DNA of 5,156 bases from Elusimicrobia bacterium RIFOXYB2_FULL_49_7 (GCA_001800515.1 MGVN01000173.1:1950-7105), one strand, 5' to 3'; counted from the stretch's first letter, positions 1 through 5,156 are shown. The notes: generated by a model not told the origin, from the sequence alone. A program made the numbers and translations.

Positions 1-1933
1 TGCTCTTAAGCTCTTTTCTTAAGATCGGCATAAGTTCCTGCTGGGTTAGCGGCCGCCCTTTCTTTTTGTCAACCGGGCGCTCGCGCAAACCTTTCAATGT
101 CATCATGATATGGCCGCTGTTGGCCATGTCGCCGCCGATATTGCTGAAATAGCTGTTTATTTCAGGGTGCCGGATGATAACCTTTTCCGCTTCTTTAAAT
201 ACGGCGTTCGTGAACTCTATTGACGAACCCACTTCCGTATTTATTCGCGCCGTCAGCATACTCATATCCTGCGGCGGGACGAACTCCTTCCTTACAATTG
301 AGAACAGCGCCAGCGAGCCGGCGAACATCGAAAAAGACACTAATATTACCGTCCATCTATGGTTAAGGCACCACCTGAGAATAACAGTATACGTTTCTTT
401 AAGCCACGCCATAAAATTATCCATCGCTTTGCCTGTCGCCGTTGTATGCCCGATGGCCAGGAATTGCGCGCAGAACATGGGGGTAAGCGTCAGCGCCCCT
501 AAAAGGGATATCATCACCGCCACGGAAATCGTAACGCCGAACTGCATGAAATATTTACCTATTATGCCGCGCATGAATATTACCGGCACGAATATCGCAA
601 GTATCGCTATCGTCGCGGCGATGGCCGCAAACGTAATCTGGCGGGCACCCTTTATAGCCGCGCGTATTTTCGATTCCCCCTCCTCGCGGTGGCGCGCAAT
701 ATTTTCAAGCATCATTATGGCGTCGTCCACCACTATGCCGATAACAAGCGACAACCCAAGCAGCGTAAACGTGTTAAGCGTGTATCCCAGCATATAAATG
801 ACGAAGAACGTGCCGCATATTGAAAGCGGTATGGTGAGAAAAACGTTGAGCGCCGAGCTGAAAGACCCCAGGAACAGCCAGCATACGATCGCGGTAAGAA
901 GAACCGACAGCAACATCAGGAAATTCATTTCGCCGATGGAGTCGCTGATAAATTTCGTCGTGTCGAAACGGATTTCAAGCGTCATGCCGTCGGGAAGGTA
1001 TTTCTGCATAACGGCCAGGCGTGCCTTTACCGCATTGGCCACCTCGACGGCATTGGTGCCGCGCTGCTTGCGGATGCCCAGGCCAACCGTAGGCACGCCG
1101 TTAGTGCGCGATATCCGCCTTATGTCGGCCAGGCCGTCCTCCACCGCGGCTATGTCGCCTATCATTATCTTTTTCCAGAGAGGTGAGCCTTTCCTGCCCG
1201 GTATGATTATCGAACTGAACTCTTTTACGGTGCCGGCCTCGCCGGTAACGCGTATGTTCATTTCGCTTGCGCCCGTGTCTATGTAGCCCGCCGGCACCTC
1301 GGCGTGTTCCGATAAAATGGCGGACGTTATATCGTCAACGGTCAGTTCGCTGTCCCTCATTTTATCGGCGTTCAGCCAGACCCTCAGGTTCGGGTCCACG
1401 TACCCGCCCATGAATACATCGCCTACGCCGGCAATGGTAGTCAACTGGTCCTTCACGTTATCACGCACGTATTGCATTAAAAATTTAAGCGGCCTGTCGC
1501 CGGATAACGTCAGCCAGATAATCGGCTGGTCTTCGGGATTGCTTTTACGGATAATCGGCGGCTCCAGGTCCCGCGGCAGATTGTGCTGCGCTCTTGAAAT
1601 GCTGCTTTGAACTTCCTGCAGCGCCACGTCAATATTTGTACTCAGGTCAAACTGTACCGAGATATCGCAACTGCCCTGCCGCGAGGTGGACACGATTTCC
1701 TGGATTCCCTGCACGCCCATGATGGCGCCTTCGATGGTATCGGTTACTTCCGTTTCCATAACTTCCGGAGCCGCGCCTTCCCATGAAGTGGAAATTGAAA
1801 GCACGGGGTTATCCACGTCCGGCAGCTGGCTGACCCCAAGGCGCAGGAAAGCCATAAGGCCGAACAGGATCAGCCCTATCATAAGCATCCACGCGAACAC
1901 CGGGTTTTTAATCGACGTATCAGAAAGTGACAT
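1..1933 (-). CDS. RND efflux pump inner-membrane subunit (HAE1/AcrB-like), 3' end cut by window
   Basis: Proton-driven inner-membrane transporter that would export drugs or other small hydrophobic molecules through a periplasmic adaptor and an outer-membrane channel. The minus-strand frame is open from an ATG at 1933-1931 to the window edge and gives 644 residues, about 60% of the usual 1,030-1,050. Visible parts in order: TM1 (about residues 11-30), the first porter-domain half with the family-typical PNLRVWLNADKM (181-192), TM2-TM6 (about 339-490) and TM7 (about 526-546), then the start of the second porter half with an FVPPQD motif (551-556). TM4 carries the adjacent aspartates D403 and D404 in GIVVDDAIMMLEN, equivalent to AcrB D407/D408 of the proton relay. 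This pair favours HAE1 over the metal-exporting HME class. The partner lysine and arginine of TM10-11 lie outside the window. The gene starts 7 bases after the channel gene, with an AAGGA ribosome site touching the channel's stop codon, so the two are almost certainly co-transcribed. Substrate cannot be told. Confidence 0.95.
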   Translation of the reverse strand, partial: MSLSDTSIKNPVFAWMLMIGLILFGLMAFLRLGVSQLPDVDNPVLSISTSWEGAAPEVMETEVTDTIEGAIMGVQGIQEIVSTSRQGSCDISVQFDLSTNIDVALQEVQSSISRAQHNLPRDLEPPIIRKSNPEDQPIIWLTLSGDRPLKFLMQYVRDNVKDQLTTIAGVGDVFMGGYVDPNLRVWLNADKMRDSELTVDDITSAILSEHAEVPAGYIDTGASEMNIRVTGEAGTVKEFSSIIIPGRKGSPLWKKIMIGDIAAVEDGLADIRRISRTNGVPTVGLGIRKQRGTNAVEVANAVKARLAVMQKYLPDGMTLEIRFDTTKFISDSIGEMNFLMLLSVLLTAIVCWLFLGSFSSALNVFLTIPLSICGTFFVIYMLGYTLNTFTLLGLSLVIGIVVDDAIMMLENIARHREEGESKIRAAIKGARQITFAAIAATIAILAIFVPVIFMRGIIGKYFMQFGVTISVAVMISLLGALTLTPMFCAQFLAIGHTTATGKAMDNFMAWLKETYTVILRWCLNHRWTVILVSFSMFAGSLALFSIVRKEFVPPQDMSMLTARINTEVGSSIEFTNAVFKEAEKVIIRHPEINSYFSNIGGDMANSGHIMMTLKGLRERPVDKKKGRPLTQQELMPILRKELKS

Positions 1934-1940
1934 AAATTCC

Positions 1941-3191
1941 TTACTCCGCCGTTATATCCAGAAGCGCTTTTGCGCTTTTTACTTCGATAAGCGCGCGGTC
2001 AAGATTTTTTTTCGCCTCGAGCATACCGGTCATTGCCTGTATCACGTCAAGATTATTGACGAGGCCGTAACGGTAGTCTTTGATTTGTATGCGGTAGCTT
2101 TCCCCGGCCTTATCATAAGCCTTCCCGTAAGCCGCCGCCTGCTTGAGCGACGAATCAAGCAGCCTGTAATAACCGCGGACTTCCGTTTCCGTCCTGCGCT
2201 CCAAAAATAAAACGCTCTCCTCAAACTGCATTAAACGGGAAGCCTCCTGCTTTACAACCGAACGGCGCGCCCCACCCTGGAACAGCGGCAGTTCCACCGA
2301 CAAAAGCGTTTCCCACCTGCTGTCGGCCATGCTGCCGCTTCTTATGTGATAAAATGAACCGTCGAGGTTAACCGTCGGAAGAAAGGCTCCTTTTGCGGCT
2401 TTCAGCCTGTACGATTGCGCCACAATATCCTGCCTTGCCGCCTCAATGTCGGAGCGATCCCTTACCGCTTCGATATATTTTCTCAAATCACCCGGCCCGG
2501 GCGGCAACGGCGCGTCATCAATTATGGCAATCGAATCAGGGCTTAATCCCGTCAGAAAAGCAAGAGCTTCAACGGCCTTTGAGCGGTCATAATACGACTT
2601 CTGCTCGTTGGCTTCAAGCGTAGCAAGCTGTGATTCAACCGCCAGCGCCTCGCTCCGCCGGGATTTTCCAAGCCGGACCCTGTCTTTAAGTTCGCCAAGC
2701 CTTTCATTTAAGAGTTTAAAGGAGTTTTTAACGTTTGCCATGTCCGCATCGGCCAGCGCTAAATCATAGAACGCGGAGGTGAGTACGGCTTCAAGGTTGC
2801 GGTGTAAGGTTTTGTATTGCAGTTCTTCTTTCCTTACAAGCGCTTTTGCGTATGAGATCGCCGAAGTATTTCTGAAACCGTAGAAAATCGGCTGGCGGAA
2901 CGTGAATTTAGAATCGGAAAGCCCGGTTTGATACGCGCCGCCCGCCGTATCGCGGTAAAGTTTTGCGTATTCGTAGCCGGCCGCAGGCCACACGCCGGAC
3001 CATGCCTGCGCATAGGCATACCCTGCTTGTTTTAGTTTTTCGGATTGTATTTTAAGTTCGCTGCTGTTTGCTTCGGCCAGAGACATGCATCGTCTCAGCG
3101 TAAGCGGGGCGGGAATTTCCTGCGCGGCAACAAAAACTGCGGCAAACACACAAACTGCGGAGGAACACAAAAATATCTTGTAATCTTTCAT
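1941..3191 (-). CDS. TolC-like outer-membrane efflux protein (OEP family)
   Basis: Predicted outer-membrane factor, the trimeric channel and periplasmic tunnel through which an RND pump expels its substrates. The 416-residue product opens with a classic signal peptide (MKDYKIF, then a hydrophobic run to about residue 23, cleavage probably after VAA). The first OEP repeat begins with a TLRRCMSLAEANSSEL stretch (31-46). The second contains KAAKGAFLPTVNLDG (264-278), and the end has the hallmark YRYGLVNNLDVIQA (373-386). Long Ala/Leu/Glu/Lys-rich helices between these match the coiled-coil barrel. No lipobox cysteine follows the signal, so it is probably not a lipoprotein. It is somewhat shorter than E. 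coli TolC. I chose the ATG at 3191 over a TTG at 3251 because only the former puts the signal peptide at the N-terminus; no convincing Shine-Dalgarno precedes either. The RND gene follows after 7 bases. A separate promoter appears to lie upstream at 3312-3320. Confidence 0.93.
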   Translation of the reverse strand: MKDYKIFLCSSAVCVFAAVFVAAQEIPAPLTLRRCMSLAEANSSELKIQSEKLKQAGYAYAQAWSGVWPAAGYEYAKLYRDTAGGAYQTGLSDSKFTFRQPIFYGFRNTSAISYAKALVRKEELQYKTLHRNLEAVLTSAFYDLALADADMANVKNSFKLLNERLGELKDRVRLGKSRRSEALAVESQLATLEANEQKSYYDRSKAVEALAFLTGLSPDSIAIIDDAPLPPGPGDLRKYIEAVRDRSDIEAARQDIVAQSYRLKAAKGAFLPTVNLDGSFYHIRSGSMADSRWETLLSVELPLFQGGARRSVVKQEASRLMQFEESVLFLERRTETEVRGYYRLLDSSLKQAAAYGKAYDKAGESYRIQIKDYRYGLVNNLDVIQAMTGMLEAKKNLDRALIEVKSAKALLDITAE

Positions 3192-3237
3192 ATTACAGAG
3201 AAGCAAATTCAGGGTTGAATCCGGCACGGCATCTGCG

Positions 3238-3261
3238 GCAGAATTTGTCAATAATTTCTGC
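3238..3261. promoter_or_regulatory. 24-base dyad in the leader of the efflux genes, possible operator
   Basis: The 6-base arms GCAGAA (3238-3243) and TTCTGC (3256-3261) are perfect. Extended to 9 bases, the arms still match at 8 of 9 positions around a 6-base GTCAAT centre. It lies between the predicted start of transcription (about 3305) and the channel ATG at 3191. That is a plausible place for a TetR- or MarR-type repressor, which commonly control RND operons. No regulator gene is in the window, and a dyad of this quality can occur by chance, so the regulatory role is inference. Confidence 0.3.
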
Positions 3262-3311
3262 GTGCGGCGTAGTTAAAGCTCAAAAAGTATTTTCTCCATC
3301 CGGCAAAAGTG

Positions 3312-3320
3312 ATTATAGCA
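3312..3320 (-). promoter_or_regulatory. Extended -10 promoter for the TolC-RND genes
   Basis: On the minus strand the sequence reads TGCTATAAT: a perfect TATAAT preceded by the TGn extension that lets sigma70 work with a weak -35. The -35 position (3335-3340, TACAAA with a 17-base spacer) is poor. Transcription would start near 3305, giving a leader of about 115 bases before the ATG at 3191. The site begins about 25 bases past the dehydrogenase stop codon, suggesting the efflux genes have their own promoter. Confidence 0.5.
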
Positions 3321-3345
3321 CATTTCAGCTCAAATTTGTACCCGT

Positions 3346-4455
3346 CTACTCGTAACTTATCCTGTAAACGGCTCCCACTTTATCATCGGAAATCAGGATG
3401 GAACCGTCCGGCATTGGTAAAATGTCCACGGGCCTGCCCCATGCCCTGCCCCTGTCAAGCCAGCCTTCGGCGAACGTTTCGTAGGAAGCCGCACCATCGG
3501 CATTGAAGCGCACAACGGACACGCGGTATCCTGTCGGCGACGTACGGTTCCATGAGCCGTGTTCCGCAATAAATATCCCGTTACGATATTCCTGAGGGAA
3601 CATCCTGCCAGAGTAAAACCTCATACCCAGCGCCGCTACGTGGGCGGGGAGTTCAACCGCGGGAGAAACATAATCGCCGCAGGAACGCCCCTTTCCGTAT
3701 TGCGGATCGGCGACGTTTTTTCCGTGACAGTATGGAAAACCGAAATGCAATCCTTCCGAGGAAGCATAGTTAAGCTCATCGGCGGGCACGTTGTCGCCCA
3801 GCAAATCCCTGCCGTTGTCCGTGAACCATAATTTTCCCGTCGAAGGGTCCCAGTCGAACCCCATGCTGTTGCGTACGCCTGAAGCGAAAATTTCAAGCCC
3901 CGTACCGTCCGGGTTCATTCGGGCTATTGTTGCGAAAAGTTTTTCCGGAGACAGGCAGACGTTGCACGGCGCCCCTATGGATATATAAAGCCTGCCGTCC
4001 GGGGCAAAAGCAATGTATCTCCAATTGTGATGTAAACTATCCGGAATATTGTCGTTTATTACAACCGGGGCGGGCGGATTATCAAGCCTGTTTTCGATGT
4101 TATCGTACCTTATCACGCGGGTAATTTCCGCAACGTAAAGCGAGCCGTTATGAAACGCGACACCGTTGGGAAGGCCAAGCCCGCTTGCTATTGTGACGAT
4201 TTCTTCAGCCTTTTTACCATCCCGGCTGAGCAGAGCGTACACCTTTCCTTCGCCGCGGGTACCGACGAAAACAGTTCCGTTGCTCCCCAAAGCCATCGAA
4301 CGCGCCCCCTTAACGTTGACGGCGTAAACATCAATGGTAAAGCCGGGAGGCAGTTTTATCCTGTTTATCGGCGGGCCGGAAGCGGGGGATATGACAGGGT
4401 AAATAAAAATAAGCGCCGCAATGGCCAAATTACCGACTATTGCAAATCGGTTCAC
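3346..4455 (-). CDS. Periplasmic PQQ-dependent sugar/aldose dehydrogenase (L-sorbosone dehydrogenase type)
   Basis: Predicted six-bladed beta-propeller enzyme that uses pyrroloquinoline quinone to oxidise a sugar or aldehyde in the periplasm. The product is 369 residues from a GTG start. An N-terminal signal (basic NR, hydrophobic 4-22, then SPASG) indicates export. Family landmarks are LPNGVAFHNGSLYVAE (95-110), HHNWRYIAFAPDGRLYISIG (142-161) with the candidate catalytic His142/143, SGVRNSMGFDWDP (192-204), FTDNGRD...ADELN (211-229), EHGSWNR (298-304) and GRPVDILPMPDG (340-351). Cys164/Cys167 and Cys243/Cys259 could form disulfides; CNVC is not followed by His, so no haem is attached. I chose the GTG at 4455, not the in-frame ATG at 4518: it has a GGGAAG ribosome site, it overlaps the upstream stop as GTGA, and it puts the signal peptide first. 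The upstream VOC gene is translationally coupled. No PQQ synthesis genes are present. The exact substrate is unknown, as this family is widely over-named after sorbosone. Confidence 0.88.
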   Translation of the reverse strand: MNRFAIVGNLAIAALIFIYPVISPASGPPINRIKLPPGFTIDVYAVNVKGARSMALGSNGTVFVGTRGEGKVYALLSRDGKKAEEIVTIASGLGLPNGVAFHNGSLYVAEITRVIRYDNIENRLDNPPAPVVINDNIPDSLHHNWRYIAFAPDGRLYISIGAPCNVCLSPEKLFATIARMNPDGTGLEIFASGVRNSMGFDWDPSTGKLWFTDNGRDLLGDNVPADELNYASSEGLHFGFPYCHGKNVADPQYGKGRSCGDYVSPAVELPAHVAALGMRFYSGRMFPQEYRNGIFIAEHGSWNRTSPTGYRVSVVRFNADGAASYETFAEGWLDRGRAWGRPVDILPMPDGSILISDDKVGAVYRISYE

Positions 4456-4465
4456 TTTTCTTCCC
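4452..4465 (-). promoter_or_regulatory. GTGA stop/start overlap with ribosome site (decides dehydrogenase start)
   Basis: The TGA stop of the VOC gene (4454-4452) and the GTG start of the dehydrogenase (4455-4453) share the four bases GTGA. A GGGAAG sequence lies at 4465-4460, four bases before GTG, inside the last VOC codons. This is a standard arrangement for translational coupling, in which ribosomes ending on the first gene restart on the second. It fixes the dehydrogenase start and argues against the longer in-frame ATG reading. Confidence 0.8.
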
Positions 4466-4826
4466 AAAGCTCGAATACGTTGCCTTCCGTATCCATTATC
4501 TCGGCCCAGTATCCCCATTCCCCGGCTTCCTGTTTCGGGGTAACAATCTTACCCCCGGCTTTCTTAACTTTATCGAGATACCTTGAAACCGACGCAACGC
4601 TGATTACAATCAGAGGCCGGTCGCTTTTTCTTTCCCTTTTAAACAACGCCCCGTTTATGGCGCCCTTTTCCTTCGGCTTCCAATTTTTATCCATGTCAAC
4701 GGTCTTGGCGTAAACATAATCACCGCCATTCCAATCCTCAAACTTCCACCCGAAAACACTTTTTAAGAATTTTTGCGCTCTTTTAAGATTATCGGCAGGT
4801 ATTTCAAAATGCGTTACTTTGTCCAT
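4452..4826 (-). CDS. VOC-family protein (glyoxalase/bleomycin-resistance/dioxygenase superfamily)
   Basis: Small 124-residue cytoplasmic protein with the beta-alpha-beta-beta-beta fold pattern of the vicinal oxygen chelate superfamily. The N-terminus MDKVTHFEIPADNLKRAQKF offers His6 as a metal ligand on the first strand, followed by the FGWKFE turn (25-30). The C-terminus EIMDTEGNVFELWEE places Glu119 where the second glutamate/histidine ligand usually lies. Two half-modules of about 60 residues each are visible, the normal length for a single-domain member. Family members include glyoxalase I, drug-binding resistance proteins and dioxygenases, and the sequence does not say which. It has no signal peptide, unlike its exported downstream partner. 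A very strong ribosome site (AGGAGGGG, five bases between AGGAGG and ATG) supports the start. It is the first gene of the operon driven from about 5073, and its stop overlaps the dehydrogenase start. Confidence 0.9.
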   Translation of the reverse strand: MDKVTHFEIPADNLKRAQKFLKSVFGWKFEDWNGGDYVYAKTVDMDKNWKPKEKGAINGALFKRERKSDRPLIVISVASVSRYLDKVKKAGGKIVTPKQEAGEWGYWAEIMDTEGNVFELWEEK

Positions 4827-4829
4827 TAT

Positions 4830-4837
4830 CCCCTCCT
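4830..4837 (-). promoter_or_regulatory. Strong Shine-Dalgarno of the VOC gene
   Basis: The minus strand reads AGGAGGGG followed by ATA and the ATG at 4826-4824, a near-ideal ribosome-binding site. It begins about nine bases after the end of hairpin 5'-flank repeat material (4839 onward). The closest GC-rich stem (4847-4864) is therefore nearby but does not cover the site. Confidence 0.85.
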
Positions 4838-4846
4838 ATGGTCGCA

Positions 4847-4864
4847 CCCGCGCGGAAGCGCGGG
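4847..4864. repeat. Hairpin 1: 7-bp GC stem, GGAA loop
   Basis: CCCGCGC (4847-4853) and GCGCGGG (4858-4864) are perfectly complementary around GGAA, which is a GNRA-type tetraloop when read on the plus strand. The 18-base palindrome is the exact reverse complement of hairpin 5. It lies just upstream of the VOC ribosome-binding site. Confidence 0.85.
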
Positions 4865-4888
4865 CTAGCTTTCGCTCCGCTCAAGCCG

Positions 4889-4920
4889 CTCCGGCGCGAT
4901 AGGTGAATCGCGCGCCGGAG
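4889..4920. repeat. Hairpin 2: 12-bp stem with 2-base bulge
   Basis: CTCCGGCGCG (4889-4898) pairs perfectly with CGCGCCGGAG (4911-4920) around a 12-base loop. A longer fold pairs 4894-4900 with 4907-4913 and 4889-4893 with 4916-4920, bulging GC at 4914-4915 and leaving the loop AGGTGA. It is among the most stable structures in the leader. No U-run follows on either strand. Confidence 0.85.
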
Positions 4921-4929
4921 TGCTCCCCA

Positions 4930-4952
4930 AGGGGGAACATCCTGTTCCCCCT
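4930..4952. repeat. Hairpin 3: 10-bp stem, 3-base loop
   Basis: AGGGGGAACA (4930-4939) and TGTTCCCCCT (4943-4952) are perfect reverse complements separated by TCC. The stem starts ten bases after hairpin 2 and ends five bases before hairpin 4, so the three form a tight array. Confidence 0.85.
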
Positions 4953-4957
4953 ATGGC

Positions 4958-4978
4958 GTCCCGCCAAACTGGCGGGAC
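4958..4978. repeat. Hairpin 4: 9-bp stem, 3-base loop
   Basis: GTCCCGCCA (4958-4966) and TGGCGGGAC (4970-4978) are perfect reverse complements separated by AAC. It has the same architecture as hairpin 3 (long perfect stem, three-base loop) but an unrelated stem sequence, so the two are not simple copies. Confidence 0.85.
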
Positions 4979-5023
4979 TGTTACCCCTTTCCGAATGGTT
5001 CAACAACCTTTATTCCTGGTCGC

Positions 5024-5043
5024 ACCCGCGCTTCCGCGCGGGT
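5024..5043. repeat. Hairpin 5: 8-bp GC stem, TTCC loop (inverted copy of hairpin 1)
   Basis: ACCCGCGC (5024-5031) and GCGCGGGT (5036-5043) are perfectly complementary around TTCC. Its inner 18 bases are the reverse complement of hairpin 1, yet the flank on the plus-strand left side is the same direct sequence in both copies. It lies about 30 bases downstream of the predicted transcription start. Confidence 0.85.
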
Positions 5044-5079
5044 TAAGGCGATTTTCAGTTTTTGCGCTATATACTTTCC

Positions 5080-5108
5080 ATTTTATACAATTCAATACCG
5101 CCGGTCAA
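5080..5108 (-). promoter_or_regulatory. Sigma70-type promoter of the VOC-dehydrogenase operon
   Basis: On the minus strand, a TTGACC -35 box (5108-5103) and a TAAAAT -10 box (5085-5080) are separated by exactly 17 bases; each box matches consensus at five of six positions. Transcription would start near 5073, leaving an untranslated leader of about 245 bases before the VOC ATG. The -35 box is embedded in an inverted repeat, which could allow repression by a DNA-binding protein. Confidence 0.6.
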
Positions 5109-5116
5109 GCCCGGCG
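5099..5116. promoter_or_regulatory. Inverted repeat overlapping the -35 box
   Basis: CGCCGG (5099-5104) and CCGGCG (5111-5116) flank TCAAGC. Half of the repeat covers the TTGACC -35 element, so it could be an operator. It may equally be one more member of the local GC-rich palindrome cluster, or the remnant of a terminator of a gene to the right, although no U-run follows on the minus strand. Confidence 0.4.
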
Positions 5117-5129
5117 AGATTACAGAACA

Positions 5130-5149
5130 TGTTGAATTCTGTTGAATTC
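5130..5149. repeat. Tandem duplication of a 10-base unit
   Basis: TGTTGAATTC is present twice in direct succession (5130-5139 and 5140-5149). The period is close to one DNA helical turn and it lies about 20 bases upstream of the -35 box, which would suit a paired activator site. The window ends 7 bases later, so more copies may exist beyond the edge. Confidence 0.6.
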
Positions 5150-5156
5150 ATCTCAT

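Larger units (their letters stand above)
4839..5031. repeat. 15-base direct repeat pair, 178 bases apart
   Basis: TGGTCGCACCCGCGC occurs at 4839-4853 and again at 5017-5031, in the same orientation. Each copy comprises a 6-8 base flank plus the left arm of hairpin 1 or 5. The pair brackets hairpins 2-4, so the bracketed block could be a unit inserted or duplicated between the two copies. No transposase or target-site duplication is evident. Confidence 0.75.
4827..5156. other. 330-base gene-free region: structured leader and promoter of the VOC-dehydrogenase operon
   Basis: No open frame here resembles a protein; the apparent frames run through palindromes. Read on the minus strand it contains a 10-base tandem repeat, a 6-bp inverted repeat around a -35 box, a -10 box, and then five GC-rich stem-loops before the VOC ribosome site. 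None of the stems is followed by a run of U on the minus strand, so they are not ordinary terminators. The likely content is a promoter plus a cluster of intergenic palindromic repeats transcribed as an untranslated leader. No known riboswitch class was recognised. Confidence 0.6.

Noticed and set aside
174..1610. Long plus-strand open frames opposite the RND gene (174-797, 798-1286, 1317-1610)
   Set aside because: They are antisense shadows of the RND coding frame, whose protein is unmistakable; their translations resemble no family.
1686..2210. Plus-strand frame of 174 codons spanning the RND/channel junction
   Set aside because: It runs antisense across two well-supported genes and shows no domain-like sequence.
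3192..3251. N-terminal extension of the channel protein from a TTG at 3251
   Set aside because: It would bury the signal peptide 20 residues inside the protein and has no ribosome site. The TTGACA at this point also lacks a -10 box at the right distance, so it is not taken as a promoter either.
3273..3299. Minus-strand 8-codon frame (MEKILFEL) in the efflux leader
   Set aside because: Its ATG would lie only a few bases after the predicted transcript start and it has no other supporting signal.
3950..3975. CNVC in the dehydrogenase as a haem c attachment site
   Set aside because: The residue after the second cysteine is leucine, not histidine, and the CNVC motif is common in non-haem members of this family.
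4150..4713. Plus-strand frame of 187 codons opposite the VOC and dehydrogenase genes
   Set aside because: It is an antisense shadow; both minus-strand genes have family motifs and ribosome sites.
4881..4940. Minus-strand 19-codon frame in the leader, preceded by a G-rich stretch, as a possible leader peptide
   Set aside because: It consists almost wholly of hairpin 2 and 3 sequence, and the apparent ribosome site is simply the stem of hairpin 3; no run of a regulatory amino acid is present.
4847..5063. CRISPR array or rho-independent terminators in the hairpin cluster
   Set aside because: The palindromes differ in sequence and spacing, so there are no regular repeats and spacers. No stem is followed by a clean U-run on the coding strand; the T-rich patch at 5051-5063 follows hairpin 5 only on the plus strand, after an unpaired gap, and no plus-strand gene is there.
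4920..5135. Plus-strand frame of 71 codons in the intergenic region
   Set aside because: Its first half is made of the hairpin repeats, it starts with ATG within hairpin 3 or nearby without a ribosome site, and the translation is proline/arginine-rich without family features.

Overview
The window comes from a Gram-negative-type bacterium. An outer-membrane efflux channel with a signal peptide sits directly before an RND inner-membrane pump gene, an arrangement that presupposes two membranes. Base composition is mixed, and nothing here fixes the phylum; the style (GTG start, TolC-RND pair, GC-rich intergenic hairpins) would fit an environmental or metagenomic lineage, but that is inference. 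All four recognised genes lie on the minus strand, so the transcriptional order runs from the right end to the left.

Right end, 4827-5156: a 330-base gene-free stretch. It holds a good sigma70-type promoter (about 5080-5108, minus strand) whose -35 box lies in a 6-bp inverted repeat. Between this promoter and the first gene are five perfect or near-perfect GC-rich hairpins within about 200 bases. Two of them share a 15-base flank and stem but have reverse-complementary loops. If the promoter is used, these hairpins form a structured leader of roughly 245 bases. A 10-base tandem duplication lies at the extreme right.

4826-3346: a two-gene operon. A small vicinal-oxygen-chelate (glyoxalase/bleomycin-resistance superfamily) protein overlaps by a GTGA junction with a signal-peptide-bearing, PQQ-dependent sugar dehydrogenase of the L-sorbosone dehydrogenase type. 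Strong ribosome-binding sites support both starts.

3345-3192: a 154-base spacer with an extended -10 promoter and a 24-base dyad.

3191-1: a TolC-like outer-membrane factor, then after 7 bases an AcrB-type RND (HAE1) pump whose first 644 residues are present; the rest runs off the left edge. The periplasmic adaptor that would join the two is not in the window.

The likely logic is two neighbouring units: a putative carbonyl/sugar-processing pair, and a drug or solvent efflux pair. No terminator is visible between them, so read-through is possible. Nothing here amounts to a clear new biological system. The hairpin-rich leader is the least explained part.
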